A stretch of DNA of 64,000 nucleotides, taken from positions 62,001 to 126,000 of the forward strand of contig JAGVSM010005041.1 of the NCBI GenBank assembly GCA_022494885.1, read 5' to 3'. Both the position numbers and the translations under genes were made by a program. Origin of the DNA: Micrasema longulum. Taxonomy: Eukaryota; Arthropoda; Insecta; Trichoptera; Brachycentridae. Shown piece by piece: positions 33,920-44,949 of this stretch. The notes beneath the pieces are model-generated. The model saw only the letters and a list, made by a program, of their open reading frames with translations. It did no database searches and was not told where the DNA came from. Positions within the stretch are counted from its first letter, which is position 1, and each line of letters opens with the position of its first letter.

Positions 33920-34885
33920 AAAATGTTAAACGTAGACCAATCTTTTCAGCACAATGAAAATAAGACATTTTAAAATTTAAAAGGCATTAAATAATTTGAT
34001 GTACGAGAGAAATAAAAAGAAACAAAATTATTCCCTGTACAACTTTGGTTGTAGCCAAAATATTAAATAATAAAAATATTAATATAATAGAGAAATAAGG
34101 CGACGTTGCCTCTTTTCTTCAACTATTATTCATTTTGAGTTGATTGACTCCTGTGTAAGCCATTATCAATGCATTCATCAACATATTCAAATAGACTAAT
34201 TAGTGAATTTCTTGATTCTTTGCAAGGCCAGTGATCGGAATATTATCTACTCATTAGAAGTTGTGAGAATGTTCAAAATGTGGGTATAGAATAATTTATT
34301 AAGAAATCGTAAAACGTAAAATATACCTGTTATGTTTTGATAAATTGATGAGAAAGATGCAACCGACATCGCTTTTTTTTCAAAGGATAAACCGCTTGAC
34401 TACCGCTTTCATGGTTTGTTGAAATATGCAGAAAAGTGGTTGTCTTAATTAGTAATGAAAATTAAAAGATTTATGTTTATTTCTTTTGTAGCCAAAGCGT
34501 TTTTTCGGATTAGTATTTGAATGATGGTCATGCATTGAATGGAGGAAGGATTTAGGAAACCATTACAAATCTTGATAGAATAATTGGTTTTCTAAAGCAC
34601 TCCGTGAGCCTGTAAAAATAATCCTTGGCGTTCAGTGTTGATAAGACATTCGAAATAGTTATGTCAAAAAGTAATGCGTTTTATGCCGAGTAATTTATCT
34701 TTTAACAGTGCAAAATCGAGGCCATTAACTTACTTCATTATTACGAATCTTAATGGATTTACGCGTGTTATCAAGTGTGTGATTATTTTAAAGAGTTTAT
34801 TTTTAAATATTGGTTGACCTCTTTCCTTCCTTTTTAACCCCCTTGTCTCTTTATAGTAAAGTTTTGACATTAAATCAATTTAATT
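33920..34885. other. Single-copy stretch, nothing recognised
   Basis: All frames are short and broken. Confidence 0.35.
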
Positions 34886-34888
34886 TCT

Positions 34889-34912
34889 TATATATATATA
34901 TATATATATATA
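34889..34912. repeat. (TA)n microsatellite
   Basis: A run of about 12 TA units, then CTATATATGG. Confidence 0.9.
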
Positions 34913-34974
34913 TCTATATATGGAAAAGAACGTGTTTTTCAGTAAAAATAATCTAATATACCTAAAATGTATGC

Positions 34975-35105
34975 ATATATCACTGATTTTCAAAAATTGA
35001 ACAGTTTTGGTACGTAGGAAGAAATCACCTTATTGCAATATCCCCGCCCGTATGCACATGTATGTAAACTGTATATGTATATGCAGTGTTTAAATAAATA
35101 CATTA
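34975..35105 (+). repeat. R3 repeat copy
   Basis: TTGAACAGTTTTGGTACG, CACCTTATTGCAATATCCCC and CAGTGTTTAAATAAATAC line up with 23980-24100 and with the inverse of 53340-53475. Confidence 0.6.
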
Positions 35106-35190
35106 AAAAAATAATAATGTAAGAAGTTCTTCAGAGGATATTATGCGGTGCCAGCCAATTTTGATGAAAAGGTATTTAAACATTGTTTTT

Positions 35191-35246
35191 CAGTCACTCT
35201 CTCGCAAATGTATGCCCAATACTGCGCAAAAAAGACAACTGCACCT
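35191..35246 (-). repeat. Segment shared with 2859-2908
   Basis: The reverse complement begins GTCTTTTTTGCGCAGTATTG and includes CATTTGCGAGAGAGTGACTG, matching the 2.86-kb segment. Confidence 0.5.
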
Positions 35247-35877
35247 AAGACTGACTATGCCTTATTTTTTTTTTAAATATTAGAATAATATAGAATAATA
35301 TTTTAAATCGTACGTTCGAAGACAACAGATAAAACTAGGCGCTTTTAAGGATTTTGGGATGGTCCTAGTTCCTATAATAAACAATTTAATTAAAATTAAA
35401 ACGATAAGGATATTCAGATGGCAAATATTTGATCCAGGGAAAAATACGTTAAAAAAAAATAAGACTGTCTTTTTTCTTAATATTTCGCATTGAAAAAAAA
35501 ATATATAACGAATCTGGATTTTCTTAAATAGGACCATTCCAAAACATTTAATATATAACCATCATTTAAACTTTGCAAACTTGTGTAAGGACGAATAATA
35601 AAAGAAAACAGAAATATTAATAAATAAATGTTTTTTTTTGTAAAATAAACGGAAAAGCAATATACTATATTTAATCATAATAAAAAAGTTAATAATATGC
35701 CAAATCCTAAGAATAGTTCAAGTCAATAATTATTGAAAGCTAGTATACAAAACAAGTGTGGTAAGCTTAGGTGTGTCTACAGTCTTATATAAATCGTAAA
35801 GATAAAAAAATTCAAAGGCTAAAATAAATTCTTACAAAAAGCTAATTTTGGTTCTTTTAAACAAGAGAGATTATCTA

Positions 35878-36260
35878 ATCATCGTCATCATCAAAACCAC
35901 TATCCGCGCACGACGGTACATAGGGCGTTAAATTGTTAATTCAACTGCTGTCTGAGAGCGTCGTAGCTAGGAACTGGCCAGGCGGGCAGCTGCCAGGGGC
36001 GCATTCTGCAGACCCACAGCCTTCTTTTCTCCTTTTCTTCCTGGACAATAAGTCTTGGGGGGGCGCAAAATTCTAATCTCACCGGAAGCGCTCATGACTC
36101 TAGCTACGACCCTGCGTATATTTGTCATTTGTATCAGGAATGTAAGGTGATCAGTCCTACGCTTAAGGTGCCAGTCCAATAAAATATTTCAGTATAAAAC
36201 CACATTCAAAACAAACATTTTATGACGACCTTCCAAGAAATCAAACCACTAAAACAAAAG
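35878..36260 (-). mobile_element. S1 SINE interrupted by a hAT-like MITE
   Basis: The 3' end of S1 lies at 35878-35945 (TCATCGTCATCATC, ACGGTACATAGGGCGTTAAA) and its body resumes at about 36126-36260 (AGGTGATCAGTCCTACGCTT, GGTGCCAGTCCAATAAAA, ACATTTTATGACGACC). The MITE listed at 35956-36114 sits between. Confidence 0.6.
35956..36114. mobile_element. hAT-like MITE inside S1
   Basis: GAGCGTCGTAGCTAG at 35956-35970 is inverted at 36100-36114 (CTAGCTACGACCCTG). The interior has the CAGGGGCGC and GGGGGGGCGCAAAATT blocks often seen in hAT-type MITEs whose ends read CAGGG-x-CGTAGCTAGG. I could not find a clean 8-bp target duplication. Confidence 0.55.
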
Positions 36261-36277
36261 ACTATGAGCTCATGTCA

Positions 36278-36866
36278 TTAAAAAGTATTGTCCATCTCTA
36301 GCTTCAACCTTCTCATATCTTTCTGGCAGTGTACGAATAACATCTCGAAAGAACACTCATCTTTTGAGGTCATCCACGAATCAAGCCATTTTTTGGCACC
36401 TTCATAAGAACGGAAGTGCTGTTCAACAGGCCATGAGTCATCGATCGGAACAAGTGGTAATCGGAAAAAACAATGTCCGGTGAATACGGCGGGTGGGGTA
36501 GGACTTCCCATTTGAGCATTTTCAAGCATGTTTTGACTGACCTTGCGATATGTGGCCGAGCGTTGTCATGCTGCGAAATTGTATTTCGTGTCTTGTATCG
36601 TAATAAAGTCATTTTTCTCTCAATGCTCAGCTCAAACGGATTAATTATAGTAGATGACAATCACCCGTGATGCTTTTGTTGGGGTTGAAGAGCTCAAAGT
36701 ACAATGCATCTAGCTGATTGTGGTGCAGGAAAGATACCATGATTAAGTTCCAACAGAGCATGGTCATCGTGGGTCACCACAATAATTTTATTTGCTTCAA
36801 GTGCAGATTAGAAGTAATGCAGTAAAATTCTTCTGAAATACTGTTTTTTGGCACGAAATTCGACAT
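36278..36866 (-). pseudogene. mariner (Mos1-like) transposase relic
   Basis: Minus strand. A start (ATG at 36866) gives MSNFVPKNS, the N-terminus typical of Mos1-like mariners. After about 25 residues the match jumps to the catalytic domain: TMTMLCWN, LYFELFNPNKSITGD, then QHDNARPHIARSVK (second catalytic Asp), KWEVLPHPPYSPDI, SDYHLFRSM (DD34D third Asp) and RSYEGAKKWLDSW near the C-terminus. At least two frameshifts and an internal deletion of most of the DNA-binding region leave about 590 bp of a normal ~1 kb gene. The enzyme cuts and pastes the element at TA sites; this copy cannot encode one. Confidence 0.85.
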
Positions 36867-36869
36867 GTC

Positions 36870-37515
36870 TAACGCCATGAAAAAACATTTTATTTGCACT
36901 TCGGTGGAACAACATATACAGTCATTTCATGCCAAATATTGGATTTTAACGTTTTTTTGCACCACAACATGCCAGAAGGTCTAATTACAGTTGTAAATTA
37001 CAACACAGAAAACCAAGGCTTAAGAAAAATCACAATAATTTTTTTTTGACCGATGTGAAAAAGCTAAAATATCATCATCTGTCGAGTACTTACTCAATTC
37101 CCGATTTATATTTTTTTAAATAAGATAAAATAAATGTTTGGAAACCTCTGTGTAATTATTTATATTAGAAGCTCGCATAAAAAATCTATCCAATATATAA
37201 TTTAATATAAAGTCTCGTTTTGTCGCGTAGCAACTTATTAATATGACATTGCGAACATAATTTATTCATCGATGTGACACAAGTGATTTGATAACGTGTT
37301 GAAAGGGGAAACGCTTAGGCGGCTTTATCCTGATACTTACGGAAACATCCATTCACAGGTTGTCCTAAAACATTATTTAAAATATATGAAGATGCAATAA
37401 ACTTGCAACCAATTGAAAACATTAATAACTTTTTTGTAGCCAAACGATCTTCGAAATGGCACTACCAAAAGAGACAAGCCTAAAAGAAGAGAATGGCTAT
37501 TCGATCAGGAGTTTA
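36870..37515. other. AT-rich stretch, nothing recognised
   Basis: The mariner 5' inverted repeat would be expected near 36905-36930 but is not clear. Confidence 0.35.
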
Positions 37516-37519
37516 TAAT

Positions 37520-37965
37520 TTTAAAGGTACGTTTGTGAGACATGGTGCCCCACCGAAAGAGATAAAAAAAGACTAGAGGCCTTCGAGATGTGGTGCCACA
37601 GAAAAATATTAGGAATTTGCTGGAGAGACCACATCACTAATGACGAGGTTCTCAACAGAATCGAAGAAGGTAGGCACCTAATCAAAACTTTCTCAGAGAG
37701 GCGAGCCCGATGGATCGGCCACATTATGCGCCATAAGGGTCTCCTGCATGACATCATAGAGGGAATGGCTGAGGGGACAAATTATAGAGGGCGCCCCCGA
37801 CGGAAATATTTGGAGCAAGTGTGCGAAGATTTTAACTGCGCCTCATATGTCGAGCTGAAGAGGGCTGCAGAAAATAGAGACTAATGGAGGACGAGATGCA
37901 GGACGTTGCTGCAAACCAATCCCCAGGATTAGGGTGCAAAGAAAAGTGAATAAATTGTACGTATA
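37520..37965 (+). mobile_element. LINE-C relic (RTE-like C-terminus)
   Basis: Plus strand from about 37530: ETWCPTERDKKRLEAFEMWC, HRKILGICWRDHITNDEVL, RRARWIGHIMRHKGLLHDII, EGTNYRGRPRRKYLEQ and a tail to a stop after ENRD (37884). The FEMWC-x-R-x-x-L-x-I-x-W-x-x-x-x-x-N-x-E-V-L pattern is typical of the post-RT region of RTE/BovB-like and related LINEs. One clean frame of 98 codons survives, with no catalytic domain (5' truncation). The 3' end runs to about 37960 and has a TATATATAT patch. Confidence 0.85.
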
Positions 37966-38311
37966 TATATATCATATGTAGAAAGAATGTTTAAAAAAAG
38001 GCTTTATACCTTTGATGTACAGATTGTTTTATTAAATTTTGATATTTTTGTTTGGTATTTCTTTTTTAATGTATCTTATTATTCAGATATCGTGAATTAT
38101 TTTTTGTTTCTTTGATTGAAAAAAAATCTCAGAAAAAATATTTTTTTGCTCCTTATTTATTTATCCATTTTCCGATAAATATATTGTTTTGTAAACTTTT
38201 TTTCAACACACTTTCTTTTTCACTTTATAAAATGATACGCCATAACTGTCAGATGTCAAAAACATTAATTAAAGTACAGTTTTAAAATTTAAAAAAATGA
38301 TGGCATTTGTC

Positions 38312-38578
38312 ACCGTCATCATCCCCTTTCCGCGTCATGTAGTGCATAGAGCACTACATTGGTACACCAATCGCAGCGTATCTTGCTCATTTTTCTTGTT
38401 ACATAAGGAAATATGATCAGTCTTACGCTTCATATACCAGTCCAGGGACTATGAAATATTTAATGTAAAAACACACTTTAAAATAAATATTTTTTATCAA
38501 CCATATGGGGAATCGAGCCCAAGACTTCTTGCATGGTAGACAAACGCGCTGACCATTACACCACGGGACCGACATTTG
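38312..38578 (-). mobile_element. S1 SINE, nearly full length
   Basis: Inverted S1 from its 3' end (GTCATCATCCCCTTTCCGCG, GTGCATAGAGCACTACATTG) through the body (CAGTCTTACGCTTCATATAC, CCAGTCCAGGGACTATGAAA) to the head (GGAATCGAGCCCAAGAC, CATGGTAGACAAACGCGCTG, CCATTACACCACGGG). It is about 265 bp. The minus-strand frame at 38423-38773 overlaps it and is not a gene. Confidence 0.85.
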
Positions 38579-38579
38579 C

Positions 38580-39040
38580 ATTTGTAGTTGTGTTAAAATT
38601 TGTAAGGAATGTAGGTATATTGTTGGTGACAACAATATTGCATACAGTCGTCTACACATTTTAGACATTAGGGCATAAAAACAAAAATTTAATAATGCTT
38701 TGAATATAAATAATAATTTTATAATATTTAACTTACCTTTCAAAAACCATATGTCTTGAAAAACTGATACCAATGCTTTTTTTATTTATGTATTTGATTG
38801 CTCAGTTCAATAAATATGCCCAGGACATCCTGTAAATCCCTCTGTAATATTCATTTGATTGAAATATAAATTAATTGCATAATTAACAAATCTCGTGTAG
38901 GTGTAGTATTTAGAAATTAACATATTCATGTATTGATTATTAATGCAGATAAATGCAGCGTTAAAAATTCGTTGACCCTTTTTGAAAGAATCGAAATACC
39001 TATCTATCATAATATTTGTTTATACATAATGGTATTGAGA
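38580..39040. other. AT-rich stretch, no supported gene
   Basis: The 67-codon minus frame at 38807-39010 is tidy but unrecognised. Confidence 0.3.
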
Positions 39041-39044
39041 TATT

Positions 39045-39120
39045 AATATTTTATTTTATTTTTATTTCATTTGTATACATTAAACGCCCATAAGGCTTTT
39101 ACAATACAAATAGCTTATAC
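39045..39120 (-). mobile_element. LINE 3' tail fragment
   Basis: On the minus strand, AAAAGCCTTATGGGCGTTTA, then AATGAAATAAAAATAAAATAAAAT. A unique block ending in an AAAAT-type repeat tail is the usual look of a LINE 3' end. Confidence 0.45.
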
Positions 39121-39810
39121 GAGTATGATGCAAAATAAAGTTTATAAACAATAATAGACAGCAGTTATATAAAGGTTAAAATGTTAACTCAATAAAACAT
39201 GTTAATGAAGTAAATTAAAAGTACGTAATTTAATTTTTACAAAGTGTAATTTAATATCTGAAAGAGTAATACTGAAAAAAAAGAAATTGAAAATACACAC
39301 ACTAGTCTATAGAGGCAAATAGAGAAAGGTTATTTCATTTATAAAATAATTAAGTAGCAAAGGAGTGACTAATTTAAACATCATTTTTACTGATAACTTA
39401 TTATATTGTAAATGTTGTTATTTTTGGTTTAATTAAAGAAGGCGAAGTATTTAATATATAGGATTATTTCATTTACCAAGCATGAAAATCTATCTATCTA
39501 TCTTTTTTCATATATATATTTTTTATTTATTCATACAAATACCATACATATTACAAAAAAATAAAATAATAACGTACCCATAATTCTATTATATTTATTC
39601 ACAATATTATGCAGTGTGAAAACATTAGCTACTATGCGTCTAGTTAAAAGTGAGGATATATGAAAATTTTCATACGCAATCATAAAAATTTCATATTTTT
39701 GACGCCTTTAAATTTTAACATTATCACGCTACTGATATGGTAGCTAGTATCAAAAAACTATCGTAATCAGAATATTTCGAAAAAAAATTAAATTATCATA
39801 ATTTACCAAT
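39121..39810. other. AT-rich stretch; short TATC run at about 39490
   Basis: No gene or repeat match recognised apart from CTATCTATCTATC. Confidence 0.35.
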
Positions 39811-39816
39811 TTGCAT

Positions 39817-40020
39817 ATATTTGTGCATAAGGCACTTCATTGGAACCTTGGTCATCTGTAGCACGAAGGCAAAGTATTCAGTCTTCTGTTTTTTATACAA
39901 GGGACAGTAAGAAACAATAGTTCATGTCAAATTGACAAGGAATTGAATTGAACCCACAAACCACCACATAGGAGGCTGACCGATCTATAAGTGATTTCAC
40001 TTCTCAGGACTTTTTTATTA
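39817..40020 (-). mobile_element. S1 SINE, diverged
   Basis: GTGCATAAGGCACTTCATTG, CAGTCTTCTG, ACAAGGGACAGTAAGAAACA and the inverted head AATTGAATTGAACCCAC then CATAGGAGGCTGACCGAT follow S1 order. Confidence 0.6.
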
Positions 40021-40244
40021 TAGGATTTATCGAGTCAAAAAGACTCGTCCATTGTTTTGGTACTATTGCACGCCCAAACTGTATTTTTAATTTATTTATA
40101 CCCACACAGATATGGAAACAAATAAAAAATATTTATTGTAAATACATTAAAAAGATTTGCTATATAATTGGAAGAAAATGGCCAAAAAATTATCGAGATG
40201 TTTTAGCTAAACATTTTAAAACGTTTTAATTAAAATTTATTTAA

Positions 40245-40600
40245 AAACTGTACTCAGGGAATCTTCATGTGTCTAAGTTTCGCTCAACAAAGTTCGGCAG
40301 TAGGTCTTTGGAAAATATTGGCCATTCCGAATATAATAAACTGCCCAGTGAGCTAAAACACGAAAAACTGAATAAAAAATTCAGAAGTGTCGCAATTAAA
40401 AAAAAATTGAAAAATCTTTTTGTTAGTGATAATTATTAATATAATATACATAGATGGTGTAAAGTATTGTGTTTTATGTTTTTCTTATGCAATAATGTTT
40501 TCTTACTATTTCGAATGTATTGACTATGCATGATATTATGTATTGTCAAAAAATATTTTTTTTAATCTACTGTCCCAAATGAGTTTCTTTAATAACTCCT
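40245..40600 (+). mobile_element. LINE-E relic (C-terminus and 3' tail)
   Basis: A 64-codon frame without a start (40245-40439) includes HVSKFRSTKFGSRSLENIG, YNKLPSELKHE, KFRSVAIKKKLKNLF and a stop after SDNY. R-T/S-x-x-G-x-R-S-L, Y-N-x-L-P-x-x-L and a closing F-x-x-x-x-K-K-x-L-K-x-x-L are the usual end of Jockey-like RT proteins. Upstream (40100-40240) a frame with GRKWPKNYRDVLAKHF may belong. Non-coding sequence to 40600 would be its 3' tail. Confidence 0.5.
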
Positions 40601-40700
40601 GGGCTGGTATTCCGAACGCGTTTACAGCGCGCTATAATGCGTATTTAGTATGTAAAAACGCGCTATACCGCGCTATAATTTCGTTTGGAATACCAGCCCT
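40601..40700. mobile_element. 100-bp palindromic element with CGCGCTATA units
   Basis: GGGCTGGTATTCCGAACG (40601) and CGTTTGGAATACCAGCCC (40682) are inverted. Inside, GCGCGCTATAATGCG and CGCGCTATACCGCGCTATAA give three CGCGCTATA units. It is CpG-rich in AT-rich DNA. Confidence 0.6.
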
Positions 40701-40764
40701 GGAAGTATAATATGTAGTTTTTTTCATTATAGGTTTTATTAATAATAAAAATAAAATTGAAAAA

Positions 40765-40925
40765 AAAACTGACTTTGTGGTTATTAATTAAGCAATTCAA
40801 ATAAACAAAAAACACCCATTGTTTTTAATCACTTATGATTTATTTAGTTATCGACCATTTTTTAAACTACGAGGTATGCGCTCCTTGATCAATGAATAAT
40901 TTTCAAACGAATACAATCCTATTTT
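40765..40925 (-). ncRNA. Degenerate hammerhead-like repeat (copy H)
   Basis: Family flanks GACTTTGTGGTTATTA (40770) and TTTTTAATCACTTATGATTT are clear. The core (minus CTTGATCAAGGAGCGC, AAAAAATGGTCGATA) is eroded beyond function. Confidence 0.35.
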
Positions 40926-40965
40926 GAAATTTTTTACAGTGCTCACCAAAATTTACTTTTTATTC

Positions 40966-41258
40966 TATAAACAATAATTTGTGTTTGTCCAGATTTTCGT
41001 AAACAAATACTGGATTCGACCCCCTAGAGAGTTGTTAAGAGTAATGTATTACAACAGAGATGCAGAGCATTATTGAGAAAGAAATATGGAAGCCTAGGTG
41101 TTTACAGGGCTTACCTGTGGTGGTTTGAGTGGCCACTTTCAACAGCTGTTCTTTATCTCTGTAGTAATATATTAATCTTAACAACGCTCTGGGGGATTGT
41201 ATCTAGTCTTAGTACATAAAAATTAGGACAAACTCAAATTATTGTTTATAAAATCAAC
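40966..41258. mobile_element. R1 foldback, complete outer ends
   Basis: ATAAACAATAATTTGTGTTT at 40968 and its inverse near 41238-41257 mark both termini of a ~290-bp element. Arms include ACTGGATTCGACCCCCTAG and AACAGAGATGCAGAGCA. The core has ACAGGGCTTACCTG. No open frame. Confidence 0.7.
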
Positions 41259-41259
41259 T

Positions 41260-42220
41260 GGTCCAAGAGAGATATATTTTTATTATTTTTGTTTTTATTA
41301 TTATTTTTAATTTATTCGTATTTTTTCTTTTACAAACTATAATTAATAATAAAAATAATGTGACCTTAATTTACGTACATCTATATTATTTATATAACAA
41401 AACGCACAATAAAAGAACAAAAACCTAACATAAGCTATACCCTTGTGGAGCAGTTGATTCAAAAATGGTTTGGGCGAATGAGACAATCCATTTTACTTCT
41501 ACCTAGCTCCACTATCCATTTTTTTGTAGCCTTTTTGAACATTTTCTCGTGGCTAATTAAAGTAGGTCAAAGGATTTCATTGAAACGTTATTTTTACTAT
41601 TGTATCATGCGTTATTATTATTCAAAGAATTTATATTTGGAATGTTATTTCTAAATGTTTATATTGTATCACATGCAATTATAACCTATTTTACAATACT
41701 TTATATTTTGTTGTTGTTAATTGATATTGTTTAACACGGGCACAGCTTAGAAACCCATAATAGGTTAGTAAATGTGTGTATAAATGTAGTTTTAAATCTA
41801 AAAATTCTAAAAGTTCTTTAAATAAAATCAAATTCTGGTTTTTTCTGGGTTATTCCACATGGAAGGCGGTTCGACCTCTAAATTTGCCTTTAATCTCATG
41901 TAATTTACGTCTTCATTCAATTACATCCCGATTTCAAGTGGTAAGTTCTACTGTTCACGAGGAAACCCCATAATTTATACCATAATAAAGCCATTCATTA
42001 CGCCATTCCTCACCGCGGCCTGACCCCTTCACCTTCGCTCGCATTATTTCTACAAAATGCCCAATTGGCCGGTGGAAAATATATCGCCATAATTTGGCGG
42101 GCGCGGGCGGTGCGCGTGACCAACGAAATGTTGTTACTGCACATTCAACACGATTCAACTGCTAAATTATTTTGCGTTAAACGACTATCAAAATACTCGC
42201 ATTTTAAGATATTCTGTCAT
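41260..42220. other. AT-rich stretch, nothing recognised
   Basis: A GC-richer patch at 42005-42125 has no matched repeat or coding signal. Confidence 0.35.
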
Positions 42221-42224
42221 CTCA

Positions 42225-42300
42225 CAATGTTTTGAGTTTTCCTAATTATTGTAAACAAGGACTGGATTTAACCCCATTGGGAGTTAATAATATCTGTACC
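42225..42300 (+). repeat. R1 outer-end fragment
   Basis: TTTTGAGTTTTCCTAATTAT, GTAAACAAGGACTGGATTTA and CCATTGGGAGTTAATA follow R1 terminal order. Confidence 0.45.
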
Positions 42301-42374
42301 TTAGAAAATAAAACATGGGACTAAATTTTTTGCCATTTTGAAGTAAGAAATGCAGAATTATCCCAATAAGTTAT

Positions 42375-43045
42375 TATATACTCGGCTTCATTAACAGAAT
42401 ATCCTCTGATTTTATTAATGTCCGTACAATCAAAACTCTTTATTGCTCAACTGTTCGCCATCTTCTAGAATATGCATCCGTGGTCTGGTGTCCATTATAT
42501 GTCAATCGCATAAATCACATTAAATCTGTCCAACATCGCTTGTTTCGAAAAATAGTGTGGATACTCGGACTAGAGAGAGATAATTATTCTTATGCTGATT
42601 TGGAGTCAATGTTAAATATTTCTAGTCTACAAAAACGTTGAACTAATATTGACTCCATATATATGTTTGGCATTCTAAATGGTATAATCGATGTTCCATC
42701 ATTACTAGGACAAGTAAAATTCAATATTCCGACTCGTAGATTGAGAAACAATGAAGTACTGTTCATCAATCAGCATAGAACAAACTATGGCCTTAATTCT
42801 CCAATGACCCTTTATTGTCGTATTGTTAACTCAAGACAAGATCTGGACTTTTTTGGTTTAAGTTTACAACGATTTAAACGAGCACTAAATAAAAAGTCCA
42901 GATCTTGTCTCGATATCCCTTATGTTTGTTAATGCTTCTTTTCTTTTTGAAAATGTTTCAAACTATTCCTTAATTGTAATATTTAAACCCTATAATTTGT
43001 ATACATGGACAATGTCCGTAAATAAAAAAAAATATATATATATAC
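42375..43045 (+). mobile_element. LINE-D relic (Jockey-like RT C-terminus)
   Basis: One frame from 42384 to the stop at 42930-42932 carries a single stop codon. It shows GFINRISSDFINVRTIKTLY, HLLEYASVVWCPLYVNRINH, KSVQHRLFRKIVWIL, then after the stop FNIPTRRLRNNEVLF, HRTNYGLNSPM and FGLSLQRFKRAL. L-E-Y-A-S-V-V-W-x-P and N-Y-G-x-N-S-P-x-x-x-x-x-R are hallmarks of the Jockey-clade thumb and C-terminal region. Catalytic YADD and upstream parts are absent. The insertion ends in AATAAAAAAAAATATATATA (about 43020-43043). Confidence 0.85.
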
Positions 43046-43049
43046 GTGT

Positions 43050-43335
43050 AAAACACCATAGTCCATTTTCGTCGTAAAAATGCATTTTTAAGCTACTCCA
43101 CTTTGTTTTAGTGAAAAAAACATCAGTAGTCCTAGGTACCCAATTTTAGTTCGCACGATTACAATAAAAAAACGTAATTTTATATTAAAAGTTCTTCATA
43201 GGTTGAAATTATCTTATTTGTTTAACAGTTATGTTTTGAAAATCACCCAATCACAAAATCTGGTTTCCTGAATATTTCGTTTAATGTGACTACATTGGTT
43301 TATCTTTAAAAGTACATATATTAATTTTCTGCTAC
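43050..43335. other. AT-rich stretch, nothing recognised
   Basis: No supported feature. Confidence 0.35.
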
Positions 43336-43339
43336 AGAA

Positions 43340-43655
43340 ATGAAGAACAGGCGTTATGACCTGTCATTGGCTGGTATAAGTTGCAATTTTACGCACTGCA
43401 TAACATTTACCATTTTGCCTTCGTTTAAAAATCTGTATAAAAAACTATCTTAAAAACTATCAACAGATGGAAGAATTGACAGAATATATACAAACATAGA
43501 CATAATAGCGAATGTTTACAGGGTAAAGTGGCCACTCAAACTAGCTTATGACAGGTAATAAGCAGTGTAAATGCTTATACTTCTATATTTTAATCTACTA
43601 AGTGTTCTTCATCTGTGTTGTAGTATATTAATATTTTATCTTAATTAAATTTACC
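43340..43655. mobile_element. R1 foldback element
   Basis: GCGTTATGACCTGTCATTGG (43352) faces the inverse AGCTTATGACAGGTAATAAG (43545) in a ~300-bp palindrome. Outer marks are CAGAAATGAAGAAC and GTTCTTCATCTGTG. A hammerhead-like motif lies 210 bp downstream. Confidence 0.65.
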
Positions 43656-43814
43656 GAGAACTGAACTGAGATGCAGGAATCATTCAGGCATGTGGAAATC
43701 TGGGCATTTCTTGGCTCATTACCAGTCAGTTTCCTAACTACGACTAATATTTACGAGTATCACTGACATTTCTTTCGTCTGTTGAAATCCTTGAGGTCTA
43801 AAATTAAAAATTAT

Positions 43815-43935
43815 TCGAAGCACCACTTTGTGATTAACCACTTTTTTTATTTTTTTTCGATAAGGGACTGGTTTCGGAACTACGCGAGCTCCTTTATCGA
43901 GGTAAACTTCTCTGAAAAATTATAAATAAAAAATA
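43815..43935 (-). ncRNA. Hammerhead-like motif (copy G)
   Basis: Minus strand at 43863-43902: CTCGATAAAGG, stem II GGAGC/GTTCC with a seven-base loop, GAAACCAGTCCC. Stem II contains one G-U pair. The CTGATGA box has decayed to CGATAAA. Plus-strand flanks CCACTTTGTGATTAACCACT match the other copies. Confidence 0.45.
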
Positions 43936-44074
43936 GTTAAAACATAATGTTTTTGTTTTAATTTAAATCCCATAGGTCTATTTAGATAATTATTAAATCC
44001 CCGGGTGAAGTTTTAGTAATGGTCTACGGATTTAAACACACTTAAAATATTGTTATCTTATTTGTAATAATCAC

Positions 44075-44210
44075 CAAACCTTTACCCGCACTTAATGGTG
44101 CATAGGGCACTGAATTTGCTAAGTAAATGCGGCTTCTGTGAAAAAAAAAGACCAAGATTCGCTGCGATTTAAGTATCGATGCACCACTAGGCACGGATAG
44201 TCAAAAGATG
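44075..44210. mobile_element. Two S1 3' ends in inverted order
   Basis: A minus-strand S1 end (CCGCACTTAATGGTGCATAG) is followed within 70 bp by a plus-strand S1 end (AAGATTCGCTGCGATTTAAG, GATGCACCACTAGGCACGGA, ending GATGATCA). They are head to head, with no tRNA head in either. Confidence 0.55.
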
Positions 44211-44354
44211 ATCACAATTATATCGAATAAATAAACATGAAAAAAAGTTGGTATTTTGTTTTTATTGACTGATAAAAAAACCAGTTGGCAGATTGCGATG
44301 TATCGGCGTTGTAGCTACTACCAAAAGATTTTTTTATTCGTTTACGTGGGGCGT

Positions 44355-44625
44355 TCTGTAATTTCAAGTGAGTGAATCTTCCCATTAGGGCCGCGTGGCG
44401 GGGTCAGGGGTTAGCCACGCCCCCTCACGCTAAGGTTGCCTCACGCAGATATTATGTACCGATATCGACGTTCAGGCAACGCCTACGCGATCTGTGTCGT
44501 TCGGCGCATTGTTTTTTAAGGAAAAGCAGGATCCTGGCCTGGGCCCCGATTACAAACGCTATCCTTACCGGTACATGTAAAGACGGTGCAAAGTAAAATC
44601 GAACGTACGTACGAAAATACGTGAT
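44355..44625. other. CpG-rich patch, function unknown
   Basis: GGGCCGCGTGGCGGGGTCAG and GGTTAGCCACGCCCCCTCAC form a short hairpin (GTGGC...GCCAC); further CG-rich sequence runs to 44580. It is a promoter or old-repeat candidate. The 74-codon frame (44372-44596) is unrecognised. Confidence 0.25.
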
Positions 44626-44949
44626 TGGCATAAAAATTTAAATTATCTTCGTTACCACCGAGTTGTGCCAGCGTATACCTAGATTGCCAGCTCCAAACAC
44701 CAGATGTGGTGGCGTCACAAGACCGCTAGCTTCACCAGCAGGTTCGGCACCACGTCACGCCTCAACACATTAGAAGTTTAGTGGACTTGAGCAGCATTTC
44801 CATAGTCCAATCTCTAAATTTTCCTTCTTTAGAACGAGGTATATCTGCATATCTCGTCCACACCTCAACGGACAGTATTTCACTACCAAGGAAGTCATTG
44901 TGATTAACATTAGACATTACTAATTAATGAAGAACATTTAATTTAAAAA

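Noticed and set aside
38423..38773. 116-codon minus-strand frame
   Set aside because: It runs through an S1 SINE and AT-rich flank; it is a by-product of the repeat.
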